Positions 7,240 through 15,342 of a stretch of DNA of 64,000 nucleotides are shown piece by piece. The notes under the pieces were generated by a model. That model ran no database searches and was not told the DNA's origin. It worked only from the letters and a program-made list of their open reading frames with translations. The DNA comes from Myxococcus landrumus (GTDB taxonomy: Bacteria; Myxococcota; Myxococcia; Myxococcales; Myxococcaceae). The stretch covers positions 124,001 through 188,000 of the forward strand of contig NZ_CP071091.1 of assembly GCF_017301635.1 (NCBI RefSeq), written 5' to 3'. Each line of letters begins with the position of its first letter. The stretch's first letter is position 1. Both the position numbers and the translations under genes were made by a program.

Positions 7240-8595
7240 CTACCCGGTCGCAGTGCCGGCGCGAGCCGCCTGGGGCAGAAAAATCGTGAACGTGCTCCCC
7301 TCGTTTGGTTGGCTCTCGACCTTGACCTCGCCGTCCATGGCCTGGAGCAGGTGCTTGACGATGGAGAGGCCCAGCCCCGTGCCGCCCATGTCCCGGCTGC
7401 GCCCTTTGTCCACCCGGTAGAAGCGCTCGAAGATGCGGGACAGGTGGCGCGGCTCGATGCCCACCCCGGTGTCCTGGACCCGCACGACGCACCGCCCGTC
7501 CTCATACGCTCCGTCCACGTCCACGCGTCCGCCAGCAGGCGTGTACTTCACCGCGTTGTCGAGGAGGTTGAGGAGCACCTGCTCCACCGCCCGGGGGTCT
7601 CCCACCGCGATGAGGTCGGGTGGAACCTGGAGTGAAACCACTTGGCCCTTGCCCTCCGCCTTGGGACGCACCGTGTCGGCGGCGCGGGCGGCGGCCTCGG
7701 CGAGCGGGACTTCGGTGAGCTTCAGGCTCACTTCCCGCGACTCCAGCCGCGACAGCTCCAGCAGGTCCTCCACCAGCTCGGACAGCCGCTCGGACTGGCG
7801 GTGGATGATTTCCACCATGCGTGGGGCCATCTGCGCGTCGCCCAGCGCGCCGCCCTGGAGTGTCTCGGCATAGCCGCGGATGGCGGTGATGGGCGTGCGC
7901 AGCTCGTGGGAGACGTTGGCGACGAAGTCCTTGCGCACCTTCTCCAGCCGGCGCAGCTCGGTGACGTCGTGGAACACGGCGGCGCTCCCGGGCAGGTCCT
8001 TGCCCAGGGGCGTGACGCGGATGGCCAGCGTGCGAGGGAACAGGCCCTCGAGCGACAGCTCCAGGCGACTGGAGGCGCCCTCGCGGCAGGCGCGCAGGAC
8101 GGCGTCGTGGAGCTGGTCGTCGCGAATGACGGCGATGGGGCGCTGGCCGGGGATGGGCGCGATGGGCTGGAGGATGTCCCGCAGCGCGTCGTTGTGGCGC
8201 ACCACGGTGCCCTCGGCGTCCGTCACCCAGATGCCCTCGGCCATGCTGTCCAGCACGGCGGTGAGGGTGCGCGACTCCTGGACGAGCTCCGCGTTGCGCG
8301 CCGTCAGCTGGGTGTGCAGCGAGTCGATGGCGCCCTCGAGGCTGGCGACTTCTTCCAGCCGGTCCGGGTCGGGAGACGGGCCCCCGCCGCCCTCGGCGCG
8401 GCCGCGGGTGTTGCGCTCCAACTGGTCCAGCTGGCGCTGCAGCGCGCCTCGGCTGAGCCCCAGCGCCATGAGGGAGCCCGCCAGGGTGATGAGGGCCACG
8501 GGCACCGCGCCGCCGGGAGTTCCCAGGGCGACCACGAGCAACCCCACCAGCGTGGCTGGCAGGAGCAGGGGCAGGAGCGTGTAGCGCAGGGGCAT
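7240..8595 (-). CDS. PhoR-like PAS-domain sensor histidine kinase
   Basis: A 451-residue membrane kinase. Two hydrophobic helices (about residues 7-25 and 30-48) anchor it, with almost no periplasmic loop. A HAMP-like/coiled region and a PAS domain (about 105-215, AVLDSMAEGIWVTDAEGTVV) follow, then HisKA (FVANVSHELRTPITAIRG, phospho-His in SHELRTP) and HATPase_c (LLDNAVKYTPAGG, DTGVGI, GGTGLGLSIVKHLL). Architecture and the upstream PhoB-like gene suggest a PhoR role in phosphate or envelope sensing, although no pst genes are visible. A 40-bp gap separates it from the regulator gene. Confidence 0.9.
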   Translation of the reverse strand: MPLRYTLLPLLLPATLVGLLVVALGTPGGAVPVALITLAGSLMALGLSRGALQRQLDQLERNTRGRAEGGGGPSPDPDRLEEVASLEGAIDSLHTQLTARNAELVQESRTLTAVLDSMAEGIWVTDAEGTVVRHNDALRDILQPIAPIPGQRPIAVIRDDQLHDAVLRACREGASSRLELSLEGLFPRTLAIRVTPLGKDLPGSAAVFHDVTELRRLEKVRKDFVANVSHELRTPITAIRGYAETLQGGALGDAQMAPRMVEIIHRQSERLSELVEDLLELSRLESREVSLKLTEVPLAEAAARAADTVRPKAEGKGQVVSLQVPPDLIAVGDPRAVEQVLLNLLDNAVKYTPAGGRVDVDGAYEDGRCVVRVQDTGVGIEPRHLSRIFERFYRVDKGRSRDMGGTGLGLSIVKHLLQAMDGEVKVESQPNEGSTFTIFLPQAARAGTATG

Positions 8596-8635
8596 GTGTC
8601 GCGGGCCTTCTGGGGACGGGCGGACGGCGGCGCGA

Positions 8636-9319
8636 CTACGGGGGGCTGAGCTTGTAGCCCACGCCGCGCACCGTCTCGATGATGTCGCCCGAGGGGCCCA
8701 GCTTCTCGCGCAGGCGCTTGATGTGCGTGTCTACCGTGCGGGTGTGAATCTCGGCCTGGATGCCCCAGACATCGGAGAGGAGCACCTCGCGCGTCTGCAC
8801 GCGGTCGATTCGCTCCAGGAGCGTCTGCAGCAGGCGGAACTCCAGGGCGGTGAGGATGACCTCCACGTCCTTGACGCGCACCTGGTGGCGCGAGGTGTCC
8901 AGGACGATGTCGCCCGCGGCCAGGACTTGCGCGGGGCCGCTGTCATCCGTGTCGCCCCGGCGCAGCACCGCCTTGACGCGCAGGAGCAGCTCGCGAACGG
9001 AGAAGGGCTTCACCACGTAGTCATCGGCTCCCAGCTCCAGGCCCTGGACGCGGTCCGACTCCTGGCCCTTGGCGCTGACGATGATGACGGACGTCTTGCG
9101 CAGCTCCGGGTCCTGCTTGAGCAGGCGCAGGACTTCTCCGCCGGCGATGTCCGGCAACATCATGTCCAACAGGAGCAGGTCCGGCGGGTTCGCCCGGGCG
9201 CGGGCCAGTCCTCCGGCGCCAGTGTTCGCGGCTTCGGTGTCGAAGCCCGCGGCGCGGAGGTTGTATTCGACGAGCCCGGCGAGGTCCTGCTCGTCCTCGA
9301 TGATCAGGATGCGCGTCAT
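8636..9319 (-). CDS. PhoB/OmpR-family response regulator
   Basis: A 227-residue regulator: receiver (1-118, D9/E10 pocket, phospho-acceptor D52, K in ADDYVVKPFS) and a winged-helix DNA-binding domain (about 130-225, with LLQTLLERIDRVQTREVL and RTVDTHIKRLREKLG). The wing and recognition helix match the OmpR/PhoB subfamily. The ATG at 9319 is preceded by AGAGGAA. It is the likely partner of the kinase encoded 40 bp downstream. The long upstream continuation of the same frame is only absence of stops in GC-rich DNA. Confidence 0.92.
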   Translation of the reverse strand: MTRILIIEDEQDLAGLVEYNLRAAGFDTEAANTGAGGLARARANPPDLLLLDMMLPDIAGGEVLRLLKQDPELRKTSVIIVSAKGQESDRVQGLELGADDYVVKPFSVRELLLRVKAVLRRGDTDDSGPAQVLAAGDIVLDTSRHQVRVKDVEVILTALEFRLLQTLLERIDRVQTREVLLSDVWGIQAEIHTRTVDTHIKRLREKLGPSGDIIETVRGVGYKLSPP

Positions 9320-9384
9320 GGATTCCTCTGGGGAAGGTGTAGCGGCGTGGCGCTGGACGCGCGGAGGTGGAAGCGCCCGCCCGC

Positions 9385-9894
9385 TCAGGGGGCGATGGAC
9401 GGGTCGCAGGACTGCTCGGTCAGCACCAGGGGCGCGGCGACCACGGGTGCGTTGTCCCCGGAGTTGACGACCTTGAGGTAGTTGCAGGAGCTGCCGAGGA
9501 AGCGGGATGGAGAGCCCACGGCCAGGGCCTCGATGACGAGCGCGTAGTCGCGCCCCACGGGCACGTCCACCGCCAGCGCCTGGCTGCCGCCGTTCTGCAT
9601 GGCGGCCAGGTCCACGGTGAATCGCAGCGCGCGGCCTTCGTTGCCGCGAGGGTCCTCGAGCACCACCAGGTCCTCGCGCCTCACCTGCGTGTTGAGGCAG
9701 GTGCGCTGCAGCTCCGTGCAGTTGCGGCGGGAGCCGTCCTTCACGACGCTGACCTGGAGCGCGTGGACCTCGTTGGCCACCGCGCGCGACATCACCACGT
9801 CCAGGCCGAAGCGGCCGGAGGTGGCCGACGTATCGGGGCCACACGCGCACAGGCCCAGGGCGAACGGCAGGAACTTCAAGAGACGCGAGCTCAT
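9385..9894 (-). CDS. Putative lipoprotein of unknown function
   Basis: A 169-residue protein with a short signal peptide and a lipobox ending LCAC-G (Cys near residue 18), so it is probably an outer- or inner-membrane lipoprotein. The mature part is a single predicted beta-rich domain with four further cysteines (near RRNCTELQRTC, SSCNYL and EQSCDP) that could form disulfides. I recognise no family. Its ATG overlaps the stop of the upstream TPR-like protein gene (ATGA), so the two are probably made together as envelope partners. Confidence 0.65.
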   Translation of the reverse strand: MSSRLLKFLPFALGLCACGPDTSATSGRFGLDVVMSRAVANEVHALQVSVVKDGSRRNCTELQRTCLNTQVRREDLVVLEDPRGNEGRALRFTVDLAAMQNGGSQALAVDVPVGRDYALVIEALAVGSPSRFLGSSCNYLKVVNSGDNAPVVAAPLVLTEQSCDPSIAP

Positions 9895-10814
9895 GGCTGG
9901 GAAGGGTCCACGCGAATGGTGATGGGGACGCGGCCCCGGTCCTCGGAAGAGGAGAGCGCCACGATGCCCGCGGTGCCTCCGATGGCCACCGCGCCCACGG
10001 CCACCCAGAGCCAGGGGCTCTTGTACCAGGGGCGTCCCTCGGAGACCTCGGACGCGGCGGTGGCCTGCGCGCGCGAGGAGACCTGGAAGAGCAGGGGCTG
10101 GAACGAGTCGCCACGTCCGGCGAGCCGGCGCTGCGCGGCGTCCACGACCTCGAAGTAGTACTCCACCTCGTAGGGCTCCGGCTCCACGGGCACGTCGTAG
10201 GCGGGCACCACCGCGCGGAAGTGCTCGCGGGCCTCGCGGTCCTTCACGAAGTCCACGGAGTTGTACGCCTGGTCACCCGCGCGCCGGTAGAACAGGCGCG
10301 CGCGGGCGCCCAGGGCCAGCTCCTGGATGGTGGCCTCCACGGTGATGGGCTCGCCGCCGGGGGGATCCGGAATCGGATCCACGTCCAGGGTGACGGGGCG
10401 CACGCGCCGGCTGCGGATGTCCTCCTTGATGCGCGCGTAGAGCGAGCGCAGCTTGGGAGGGGCCGAGCGGGGCAGCTCGTAATCGGGCCGGGCCTGGAGC
10501 AGCTTCTCGTAGGCCTCGCGCGCCTGGGTCTCATCGCCCAGGTACAGCGCGGTGAGGCCCAGGAGGCGGTAGAGCTCCACCAGCTGGTCGTCGGTGACGT
10601 CCGGGGCATCCAGCCCGGCTTGGAGGGTGCGGCGGGCCTCCTCGAACTCGCCGTCGTCGATCTGCTCCCGCGCGCGGGTGATATCGGGGCTTGCCGGCCC
10701 GAGCTGCGAGAGGACAGGCGAGGGGAAGAGAGGACGGGCCAGCCCCGGGGGAGCCAGCAGGCCTACGACGAGGAGCATCGCTCCTACCCGCGACCGAGAA
10801 TCGTGCCTGTGCAT
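9891..10814 (-). CDS. Membrane-anchored TPR-like envelope protein of unknown function
   Basis: A 307-residue protein from the ATG at 10814, chosen because it gives a clean signal peptide (SRVGAMLLVVGLLAPPGLA) and excludes a non-conserved-looking upstream stretch. Two or three TPR-like helical hairpins (about residues 50-120: AREQIDDGEFEEARRTL, YRLLGLTALYLGDETQA) come first, then a beta-sandwich-like region (140-250) and a single membrane helix near the C-terminus (PWLWVAVGAVAIGGTAGIVA). Exported TPR plus C-terminal anchor proteins of this shape are common in myxobacteria. The function is unknown. It heads the minus-strand run ending at sixA. Confidence 0.65.
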   Translation of the reverse strand: MHRHDSRSRVGAMLLVVGLLAPPGLARPLFPSPVLSQLGPASPDITRAREQIDDGEFEEARRTLQAGLDAPDVTDDQLVELYRLLGLTALYLGDETQAREAYEKLLQARPDYELPRSAPPKLRSLYARIKEDIRSRRVRPVTLDVDPIPDPPGGEPITVEATIQELALGARARLFYRRAGDQAYNSVDFVKDREAREHFRAVVPAYDVPVEPEPYEVEYYFEVVDAAQRRLAGRGDSFQPLLFQVSSRAQATAASEVSEGRPWYKSPWLWVAVGAVAIGGTAGIVALSSSEDRGRVPITIRVDPSQP

Positions 10815-10917
10815 CAAATCGACCCTATCAAAGCGTTGTCTGGAGGATCCACGAAGGGCGCCCCACCGGAGGTGACGGCGCAGTGACATCTTCGGGGTGC
10901 TGTCGAACTGGGGCGTG

Positions 10918-10946
10918 TTGACGCTCGGGGGGCCGCCCTCTATGTT
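10918..10946 (+). promoter_or_regulatory. Sigma-70-type promoter of yceD
   Basis: TTGACG (10918-10923), a 17-bp spacer and TATGTT (10941-10946) form a near-consensus promoter. The start point would be near 10953, giving a 5' leader of about 26 nt before the yceD ATG at 10979. Confidence 0.65.
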
Positions 10947-10978
10947 GCCCGCCCCCATTTGACCTGGAAGTCTCGTAA

Positions 10979-11581
10979 ATGCTCGTAAAGGTTGAACAAA
11001 TTCATGAACCGGGGCTCAAGCTGGATGAGCCCCTCGCCCAGGAGTTGCTGGGCACCGCGTTGGAAGGTGGGGAGTCCGGGCAGGACACGGGCTTCCGGGC
11101 CATGCGGCCGTCGCGCCTCAAGGCGACCCTTCGCAGGGTGAGCGGTGGCGTGCTGCTGGAGGGCCACTTCACCGCCCACGTGGGCAGCCCCTGCAAGCGC
11201 TGCTTGAAGGACGTGGAGCTGGCGCTGCCTGTCTCCTTCAACCTCAACCTGGTGCCGGAGTCGATGGCGCGCGGTGAGGGCTTCTCGGACGACGACGAGA
11301 AGTCCATGGAGAAGAAGGAGCGGCAGCAGGGGGAGACCGGTGGCTCCTTCGAGCTGGATGACGTGGACCAGGAGGTCTTCGATGGGAAGACCATCGACCT
11401 GGACCCCATCGTCCGGGAGCAGCTGCTGCTGGCGCTGCCCATGAACATCTCCTGCAAGGACGACTGCAAGGGCCTGTGCTCGCAGTGCGGCACCAACCTC
11501 AACGAGGCGAAGTGCCAGTGTGAGACGAAGCCGGTGGACCCCCGCCTGGCGCCGCTGAAGAACATCAAGCTCAGCAACTGA
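10979..11581 (+). CDS. yceD: YceD/DUF177 family protein
   Basis: A 200-residue protein of the DUF177 (YceD) family, which is linked to 23S rRNA accumulation and is normally encoded just before rpmF. The N-terminal half has the conserved GSPCKRCL pair, and the C-terminus carries four cysteines (NISCKDDCKGLCSQCG) and a final CQC, a probable metal-binding cluster. A long acidic insertion (about residues 95-140) separates the halves. The start follows a good promoter. The usual downstream partner rpmF is present but on the opposite strand. Confidence 0.85.
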   Translation: MLVKVEQIHEPGLKLDEPLAQELLGTALEGGESGQDTGFRAMRPSRLKATLRRVSGGVLLEGHFTAHVGSPCKRCLKDVELALPVSFNLNLVPESMARGEGFSDDDEKSMEKKERQQGETGGSFELDDVDQEVFDGKTIDLDPIVREQLLLALPMNISCKDDCKGLCSQCGTNLNEAKCQCETKPVDPRLAPLKNIKLSN

Positions 11582-11596
11582 AGGACCTGGGACTGG

Positions 11597-11620
11597 GGCC
11601 CCGCCGAAAGAGGCGGGGCC
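11597..11620 (+). terminator. Hairpin after yceD
   Basis: A perfect 9-bp stem GGCCCCGCC / GGCGGGGCC with a GAAAGA loop begins 15 nt after the yceD stop. It is the first of three hairpins packed between the convergent yceD and rpmF genes. Confidence 0.6.
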
Positions 11621-11630
11621 GTGAAAAAGC

Positions 11631-11666
11631 AAGGGCCGCGACCTCCGAGTGGGAGGCGCGGCCCTT
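11631..11666 (-). terminator. Long hairpin with U-tract, terminator for rpmF
   Basis: A 10-bp stem (AAGGGCCGCG / CGCGGCCCTT) continues after one bulged base into a 5-bp stem (CCTCC / GGAGG) with a small loop. Read on the minus strand it is followed by GCTTTTTCAC, so it is a standard intrinsic terminator for rpmF; on the plus strand it can act as a second stop for yceD. Confidence 0.7.
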
Positions 11667-11676
11667 CGCATGACAC

Positions 11677-11698
11677 GACGCTCCTGGAAGGGAGCGTC
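11677..11698 (-). terminator. Third hairpin between yceD and rpmF
   Basis: An 8-bp perfect stem GACGCTCC / GGAGCGTC with a 6-nt loop, 12 bp downstream of the rpmF stop. It has no U-tract and precedes the stronger terminator at 11631-11666. Confidence 0.4.
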
Positions 11699-11710
11699 AT
11701 GAGCAAGTCA

Positions 11711-11899
11711 TCAGGCTTCAGCTTGGGGCAGCAGCTCGCGGCCCTTGTACTGGCCACAGGACGTGCAGGCGCGGTGCGGCATCACCGGCTCCTTGCAGTT
11801 GGGGCACTTGGTGACCTGCACGGCGCTGCGCAGGTTGTTGTTGGCCGCGCGACGGCGGTCACGACGCATCTTGGAAGTACGCTTCTTGGGGACACCCAC
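11711..11899 (-). CDS. rpmF: 50S ribosomal protein L32 (inverted relative to yceD and plsX)
   Basis: A 62-residue L32. The conserved start MGVPKKRTSKMRRDRRRA and the zinc ribbon CPNC...CTSC (CKEPVMPHRACTSCG) are intact, so this is the zinc-binding form. It uses a GTG start preceded by AGAGG (AGAGGTGAGCC). In many bacteria rpmF lies between yceD and plsX on the same strand; here it sits at that place but reads the opposite way, so it must have its own promoter in the 11900-12311 region and terminates into the hairpins at 11631-11698. Confidence 0.95.
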   Translation of the reverse strand: MGVPKKRTSKMRRDRRRAANNNLRSAVQVTKCPNCKEPVMPHRACTSCGQYKGRELLPQAEA

Positions 11900-12311
11900 G
11901 GCTCACCTCTATCTCACGCGCTGTGCCGGGGTCCCCGGCTCCCTGCGCAACATGTCGATCCAACACCAAGCCGGAAGGGTTCGCGAGTGACGCGCGTACT
12001 CCCTGTCCGGCTAGAAAGGCGGCGGAACCTAGCGGCTCGCAAGGCCCGAGTCAATGCGCGTGTACGAGCGCCGGGAGGACCACCGTCCACCGCCCTGATA
12101 CCCCACGCGGCGGGTCAGGACAACGCCCTTGGCGCCCGCCTCATTCTCCTCCCGCGTGGATCATCCGGAGGGCCCGTGGCCCCGAACCCGCGTGCCGGGG
12201 CAGCGAGTCGTTGCCCCCCTGGGAGGTTCCTGGTGTGCTGCGCGCCGCCTGGCCCGGGAGGTGTAGGGACAGGGTCGACATGACAGGCGCACGCAGAAGG
12301 GGATGGTGGGG
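11900..12311. other. Divergent intergenic region between rpmF and plsX
   Basis: This 412-bp gap lies between the starts of rpmF (minus) and plsX (plus), so it must hold both promoters. A perfect 15-bp inverted repeat (GCCGGGG-T-CCCCGGC, 11925-11939) sits 26 bp upstream of the rpmF GTG. I find no convincing -35/-10 pair in either direction and no credible gene; the short open frames crossing it have no ribosome site or recognisable product. Confidence 0.5.
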
Positions 12312-13373
12312 ATGAGGCTGGTCTTGGATGCGATGGGTGGCGATCACGCGCCGGGGGCTCCGGTGGAGGGAGGTGTGCTCTTCGCCCGGGCCCACCCCGA
12401 CCACGAGGTGGTGCTGGTGGGGGACACGGCGAAGGTGACGCCCCTGTTGGGAAAGGGGCTGCCCCCGTCCAACCTGCGCATCCACCATGCCTCGGAGGTG
12501 GTGGAGATGGACGACCATGCCTCCACGGCCTTCCGCCGCAAGCGCGACTCCTCCTTGAGGGTGGGGTTCGAGCTGGTGCGAGACGGTCATGCGGACGCGC
12601 TGGTGTCCGCGGGGAACTCTGGCGCCGTCATGGCGGGAGGGCTGTTGACGCTGGGGCGGCTGCCGGGCGTGGAGCGTCCCGCCATCGCCGCGCTCTTCCC
12701 CGCGCTCAAGGGAGGAGGCCGGTCCCTGCTCCTGGACGCGGGGGCCAACGTGGACTGTCGCCCCTCGCACCTCGCGCAGTTCGCCGTCCTGGGCGAGGCG
12801 TACGTGCGCCTGCGCCTGGGCGTGGCGCGCCCCCGGGTGGGCGTGCTCTCCAATGGTGAGGAGCCCTCCAAGGGGACACCGCTGACGCGCGAGGCGAGCG
12901 AGCTCTTGCGCCAGTCCGACCTGGACTTCGCCGGCTACGTGGAGGGCAAGGACCTGTTCTCCGGCGACGTGCAGGTGGTGGTGACCGACGGCTTCACCGG
13001 CAATGTCGTCCTCAAGACATCCGAGGGCGTGGGCATGGGCGTCGTGGGGCTCTTGCGCCAGGCCATCGAGAAGCGGGGCGGCCTGTCGGAGAAGCTGGGC
13101 GCGCTCCTGCTCCAGCCAGCCCTGGCGGGCCTGCGCCGGATGGTGGACTACGCCGAGTATGGAGGCGCTCCGCTCTTGGGACTGCGCGGCGTGGGCATCG
13201 TGGCGCATGGGCGCTCCAGCCCTCGGGCCATCCACAACGCACTGGGTGCGGCCCTGGCCACGGCCCAGGCGGGACTCCAGGAAGAGTTGACGCGTTGCAT
13301 TGCCAACGCGGCCGCCTGGCTCCCTACCCATCAGAGGGGAAAAAAGGGGACAGACGAAGCTGTTTCCGATTAG
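12312..13373 (+). CDS. plsX: Phosphate acyltransferase PlsX
   Basis: A 353-residue PlsX, which makes acyl-phosphate from acyl-ACP for the first step of phospholipid synthesis. The start MRLVLDAMGGDHAP, the motif LVSAGNSGAVMA and the later GNVVLKTSEG are characteristic. The ATG at 12312 is preferred because the AAGGGG tract is about 9 nt upstream; an alternative ATG at 12303 adds three residues. It is the first gene of the fatty-acid cluster. The fabH gene that commonly follows is represented only by a remnant. Confidence 0.92.
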   Translation: MRLVLDAMGGDHAPGAPVEGGVLFARAHPDHEVVLVGDTAKVTPLLGKGLPPSNLRIHHASEVVEMDDHASTAFRRKRDSSLRVGFELVRDGHADALVSAGNSGAVMAGGLLTLGRLPGVERPAIAALFPALKGGGRSLLLDAGANVDCRPSHLAQFAVLGEAYVRLRLGVARPRVGVLSNGEEPSKGTPLTREASELLRQSDLDFAGYVEGKDLFSGDVQVVVTDGFTGNVVLKTSEGVGMGVVGLLRQAIEKRGGLSEKLGALLLQPALAGLRRMVDYAEYGGAPLLGLRGVGIVAHGRSSPRAIHNALGAALATAQAGLQEELTRCIANAAAWLPTHQRGKKGTDEAVSD

Positions 13374-13383
13374 AGAGCGGGGT

Positions 13384-13610
13384 CCCGTCATGCCCGGCAA
13401 CTCACCGCCCGCTCCTAGGAAGCGCTGCTGGAGCGGCAGGAAATTCCTCGCGACAAGTGCCGGCTGAAGCTGCACAAGTACGGCAACACACCGTCCGCGT
13501 CCCTCCCCCAGGTGCCGGATGGAGCCCACCGCGCCAGTCAGCGCGAGCCCGGAGACGCCGGGAGGTGGGCCCGCGCTGGAGACCTGGGGCGGCGCGAGGC
13601 TGCGCCGGAG
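13384..13610 (+). pseudogene. fabH: Remnant of fabH (3-oxoacyl-ACP synthase III), C-terminal part only
   Basis: The 277-bp plsX-fabD gap contains the decayed end of a KAS III gene. In one frame, after an in-frame TAG at 13416-13418, it reads EALLERQEIPRDK followed by LHKYGNTPSASLP (YGNT codons at 13479-13490), which matches the FabH stretch 'LGIPxDK...RYGNTSAASxP'. Shifted by one base, ETWGGARLRR (about 13579-13608) matches the FabH ending 'GLTWGAALVRW'. Just upstream, 13395-13412 resembles a damaged 'HQAN' active-site segment. The roughly 250 N-terminal codons are gone. The position, between plsX and fabD, is the standard fabH place. Enzyme function is impossible. Confidence 0.75.
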
Positions 13611-13650
13611 CTGTCACGGGACGGGACGATTCAGGAGGCAGAGACCGCAC

Positions 13651-14583
13651 ATGGCGAAGGTCGCATTCGTGTTTCCCGGGCAGGGCAGTCAGACCGTGGG
13701 GATGGGCAAGGACCTCTTCGAGAAGTTCCCGGAGGCTCGCGCCATCTTCGAGGCCGCGGATGACGCGCTGGGCGAGAAACTCTCCAAGCTCTGCTTTGAA
13801 GGGCCAGAAGATGATCTGAAGCTCACGGCCAACACCCAGCCGGCCATCCTCACCGTGTCGGTGGCGGCGCATGCCGTGTTCTCCAAGCGGGGCCCGGTGG
13901 CGTCCTTCGTCGCGGGCCACTCGCTGGGCGAGTACTCCGCGCTGGTGGCGGCGGGTGCCCTGTCCATCGGGGATGCGGCCAAGGCGGTGCGCGCGCGCGG
14001 CACCTTCATGCAGGAGGCGGTGCCCGCGGGCGTGGGCGCGATGGCCGCGGTGCTGGGCCTGGAGCCGGGCAAGGTGAAGGCGGCCTGTGACGAGGCGGCC
14101 GAGGGGCTGGTCGTTTCGCCCGCCAACTACAACTCGCCCGAGCAGACGGTGATTGCTGGCGACGCGAAGGCGGTCGAGCGCGCGGGCGTGAAGTGCAAGG
14201 AGGCCGGCGCCAAGCGGGTGATGCCGCTGCCCGTGTCCGCGCCCTTCCACTGCGCGCTGATGGAGCCCGTGAAGCCTCGGCTGGCGGCGGTGCTGGGCGG
14301 CCTGGTGATGTCCGCGCCCTCGGTGCCGGTGGTGACGAACGTGGAGGCGCGGCCGAACTCGGACGTGGCGCGGGTGGTGCCGCTGCTCCTGGAGCAGGTG
14401 AGCTCGCCGGTGCGCTGGATTGAGTGCGTGGAGGCGCTGAAGGCCGAGGGCGTCACGCGCGTGGTGGAGCTGGGGCCGGGCAAGGTGCTGTGTGGCCTGG
14501 TCAAGCGCATCACCAAGGACATCGAAACCTTCAACGTCGAGGACTCCGCGAGCCTGGAGAAGGCCCTCGCGGCGCTGGGGTGA
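13651..14583 (+). CDS. fabD: Malonyl-CoA:ACP transacylase FabD
   Basis: A 310-residue transacylase loading malonate onto ACP. It begins KVAFVFPGQGSQ, with the nucleophile S91 in GHSLGEYSALVAAG and the catalytic His in VSAPFHCALM near residue 200. The ATG at 13651 follows AGGAGG at the right distance; an in-frame upstream extension belongs to the fabH remnant and is not part of the protein. The fabG ATG lies 4 nt after the stop. Confidence 0.95.
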   Translation: MAKVAFVFPGQGSQTVGMGKDLFEKFPEARAIFEAADDALGEKLSKLCFEGPEDDLKLTANTQPAILTVSVAAHAVFSKRGPVASFVAGHSLGEYSALVAAGALSIGDAAKAVRARGTFMQEAVPAGVGAMAAVLGLEPGKVKAACDEAAEGLVVSPANYNSPEQTVIAGDAKAVERAGVKCKEAGAKRVMPLPVSAPFHCALMEPVKPRLAAVLGGLVMSAPSVPVVTNVEARPNSDVARVVPLLLEQVSSPVRWIECVEALKAEGVTRVVELGPGKVLCGLVKRITKDIETFNVEDSASLEKALAALG

Positions 14584-14587
14584 GCGC

Positions 14588-15334
14588 ATGAGCTTCAAGG
14601 ACAAGGTCGTGCTGGTGACGGGTGGCTCGCGAGGCATCGGCCGCGCGTGCGCGGTGGCGTTCGCGAAGGCGGGGGCCTCCACGGTGGTCATCAGCTATGC
14701 GGGCAACGAGGCGGCGGCCCAGGAGTCGGTGGCGCTCATCCAGGCCGAGGGCGCCAAGGCCGAGGCCATCCGCTTCGACGTGGCGGACACCGCCGCGTGC
14801 GCGAGCGCGGTGGAGGGCATCATCAAGACACACGGCCGGCTGGACGTGCTCGTCAACAACGCGGGCGTCGCGGTGGACGGCCTGGTGATGCGTGTGAAGG
14901 ACGAGGACTGGGACAAGCAGCTGGACACGAACCTGAAGGGCGCCTTCGCCCTCATTCGCGCCGTCAGCCGTCCCATGATGAAGCAGCGCTCCGGCGCCAT
15001 CGTCAACGTCACCTCCGTGGTGGGCGACATGGGCAACGGCGGACAGGTGGCCTACTCGGCCTCCAAAGCAGGACTCGTTGGCCTGACGAAGTCGGTGGCC
15101 CGCGAACTTTCCAGCCGTGGGATTCGCGTCAACGCCGTGTCCCCGGGCTTCATTGGGACGGACATGACCTCCCACCTCAATGACGACCTGCGCCAGAAGA
15201 TGCTTGAGGGCATTCCGCTAGGCCGGCTGGGCAACCCGGAGGAGGTGGCTCAGGCCGTCCTCTTCCTCTCGGGGGATGCCTCGTCCTACATCACCGGCGA
15301 GGTCCTCAAGGTCAACGGCGGCATGTACATGTAA
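14588..15334 (+). CDS. fabG: 3-oxoacyl-ACP reductase FabG
   Basis: A 248-residue short-chain dehydrogenase reducing 3-oxoacyl-ACP with NADPH. It has the TGGSRGIG cofactor loop (residues 11-18), the NNAG motif (90-93), the catalytic S143-Y156-K160 set (YSASK) and the C-terminal [15 protein letters not shown]. It starts 4 nt after fabD, so the two are co-translated. Position in the fab cluster makes fatty-acid elongation its function rather than a generic reductase role. Confidence 0.95.
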   Translation: MSFKDKVVLVTGGSRGIGRACAVAFAKAGASTVVISYAGNEAAAQESVALIQAEGAKAEAIRFDVADTAACASAVEGIIKTHGRLDVLVNNAGVAVDGLVMRVKDEDWDKQLDTNLKGAFALIRAVSRPMMKQRSGAIVNVTSVVGDMGNGGQVAYSASKAGLVGLTKSVARELSSRGIRVNAVSPGFIGTDMTSHLNDDLRQKMLEGIPLGRLGNPEEVAQAVLFLSGDASSYITGEVLKVNGGMYM

Positions 15335-15342
15335 CCCAGCGG

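Noticed and set aside
13519-13650. FabD starting at 13519 with 44 extra residues
   Set aside because: The extension contains the end of the fabH remnant (TWGGARLR), and AGGAGG precedes the ATG at 13651, where FabD sequences normally begin.
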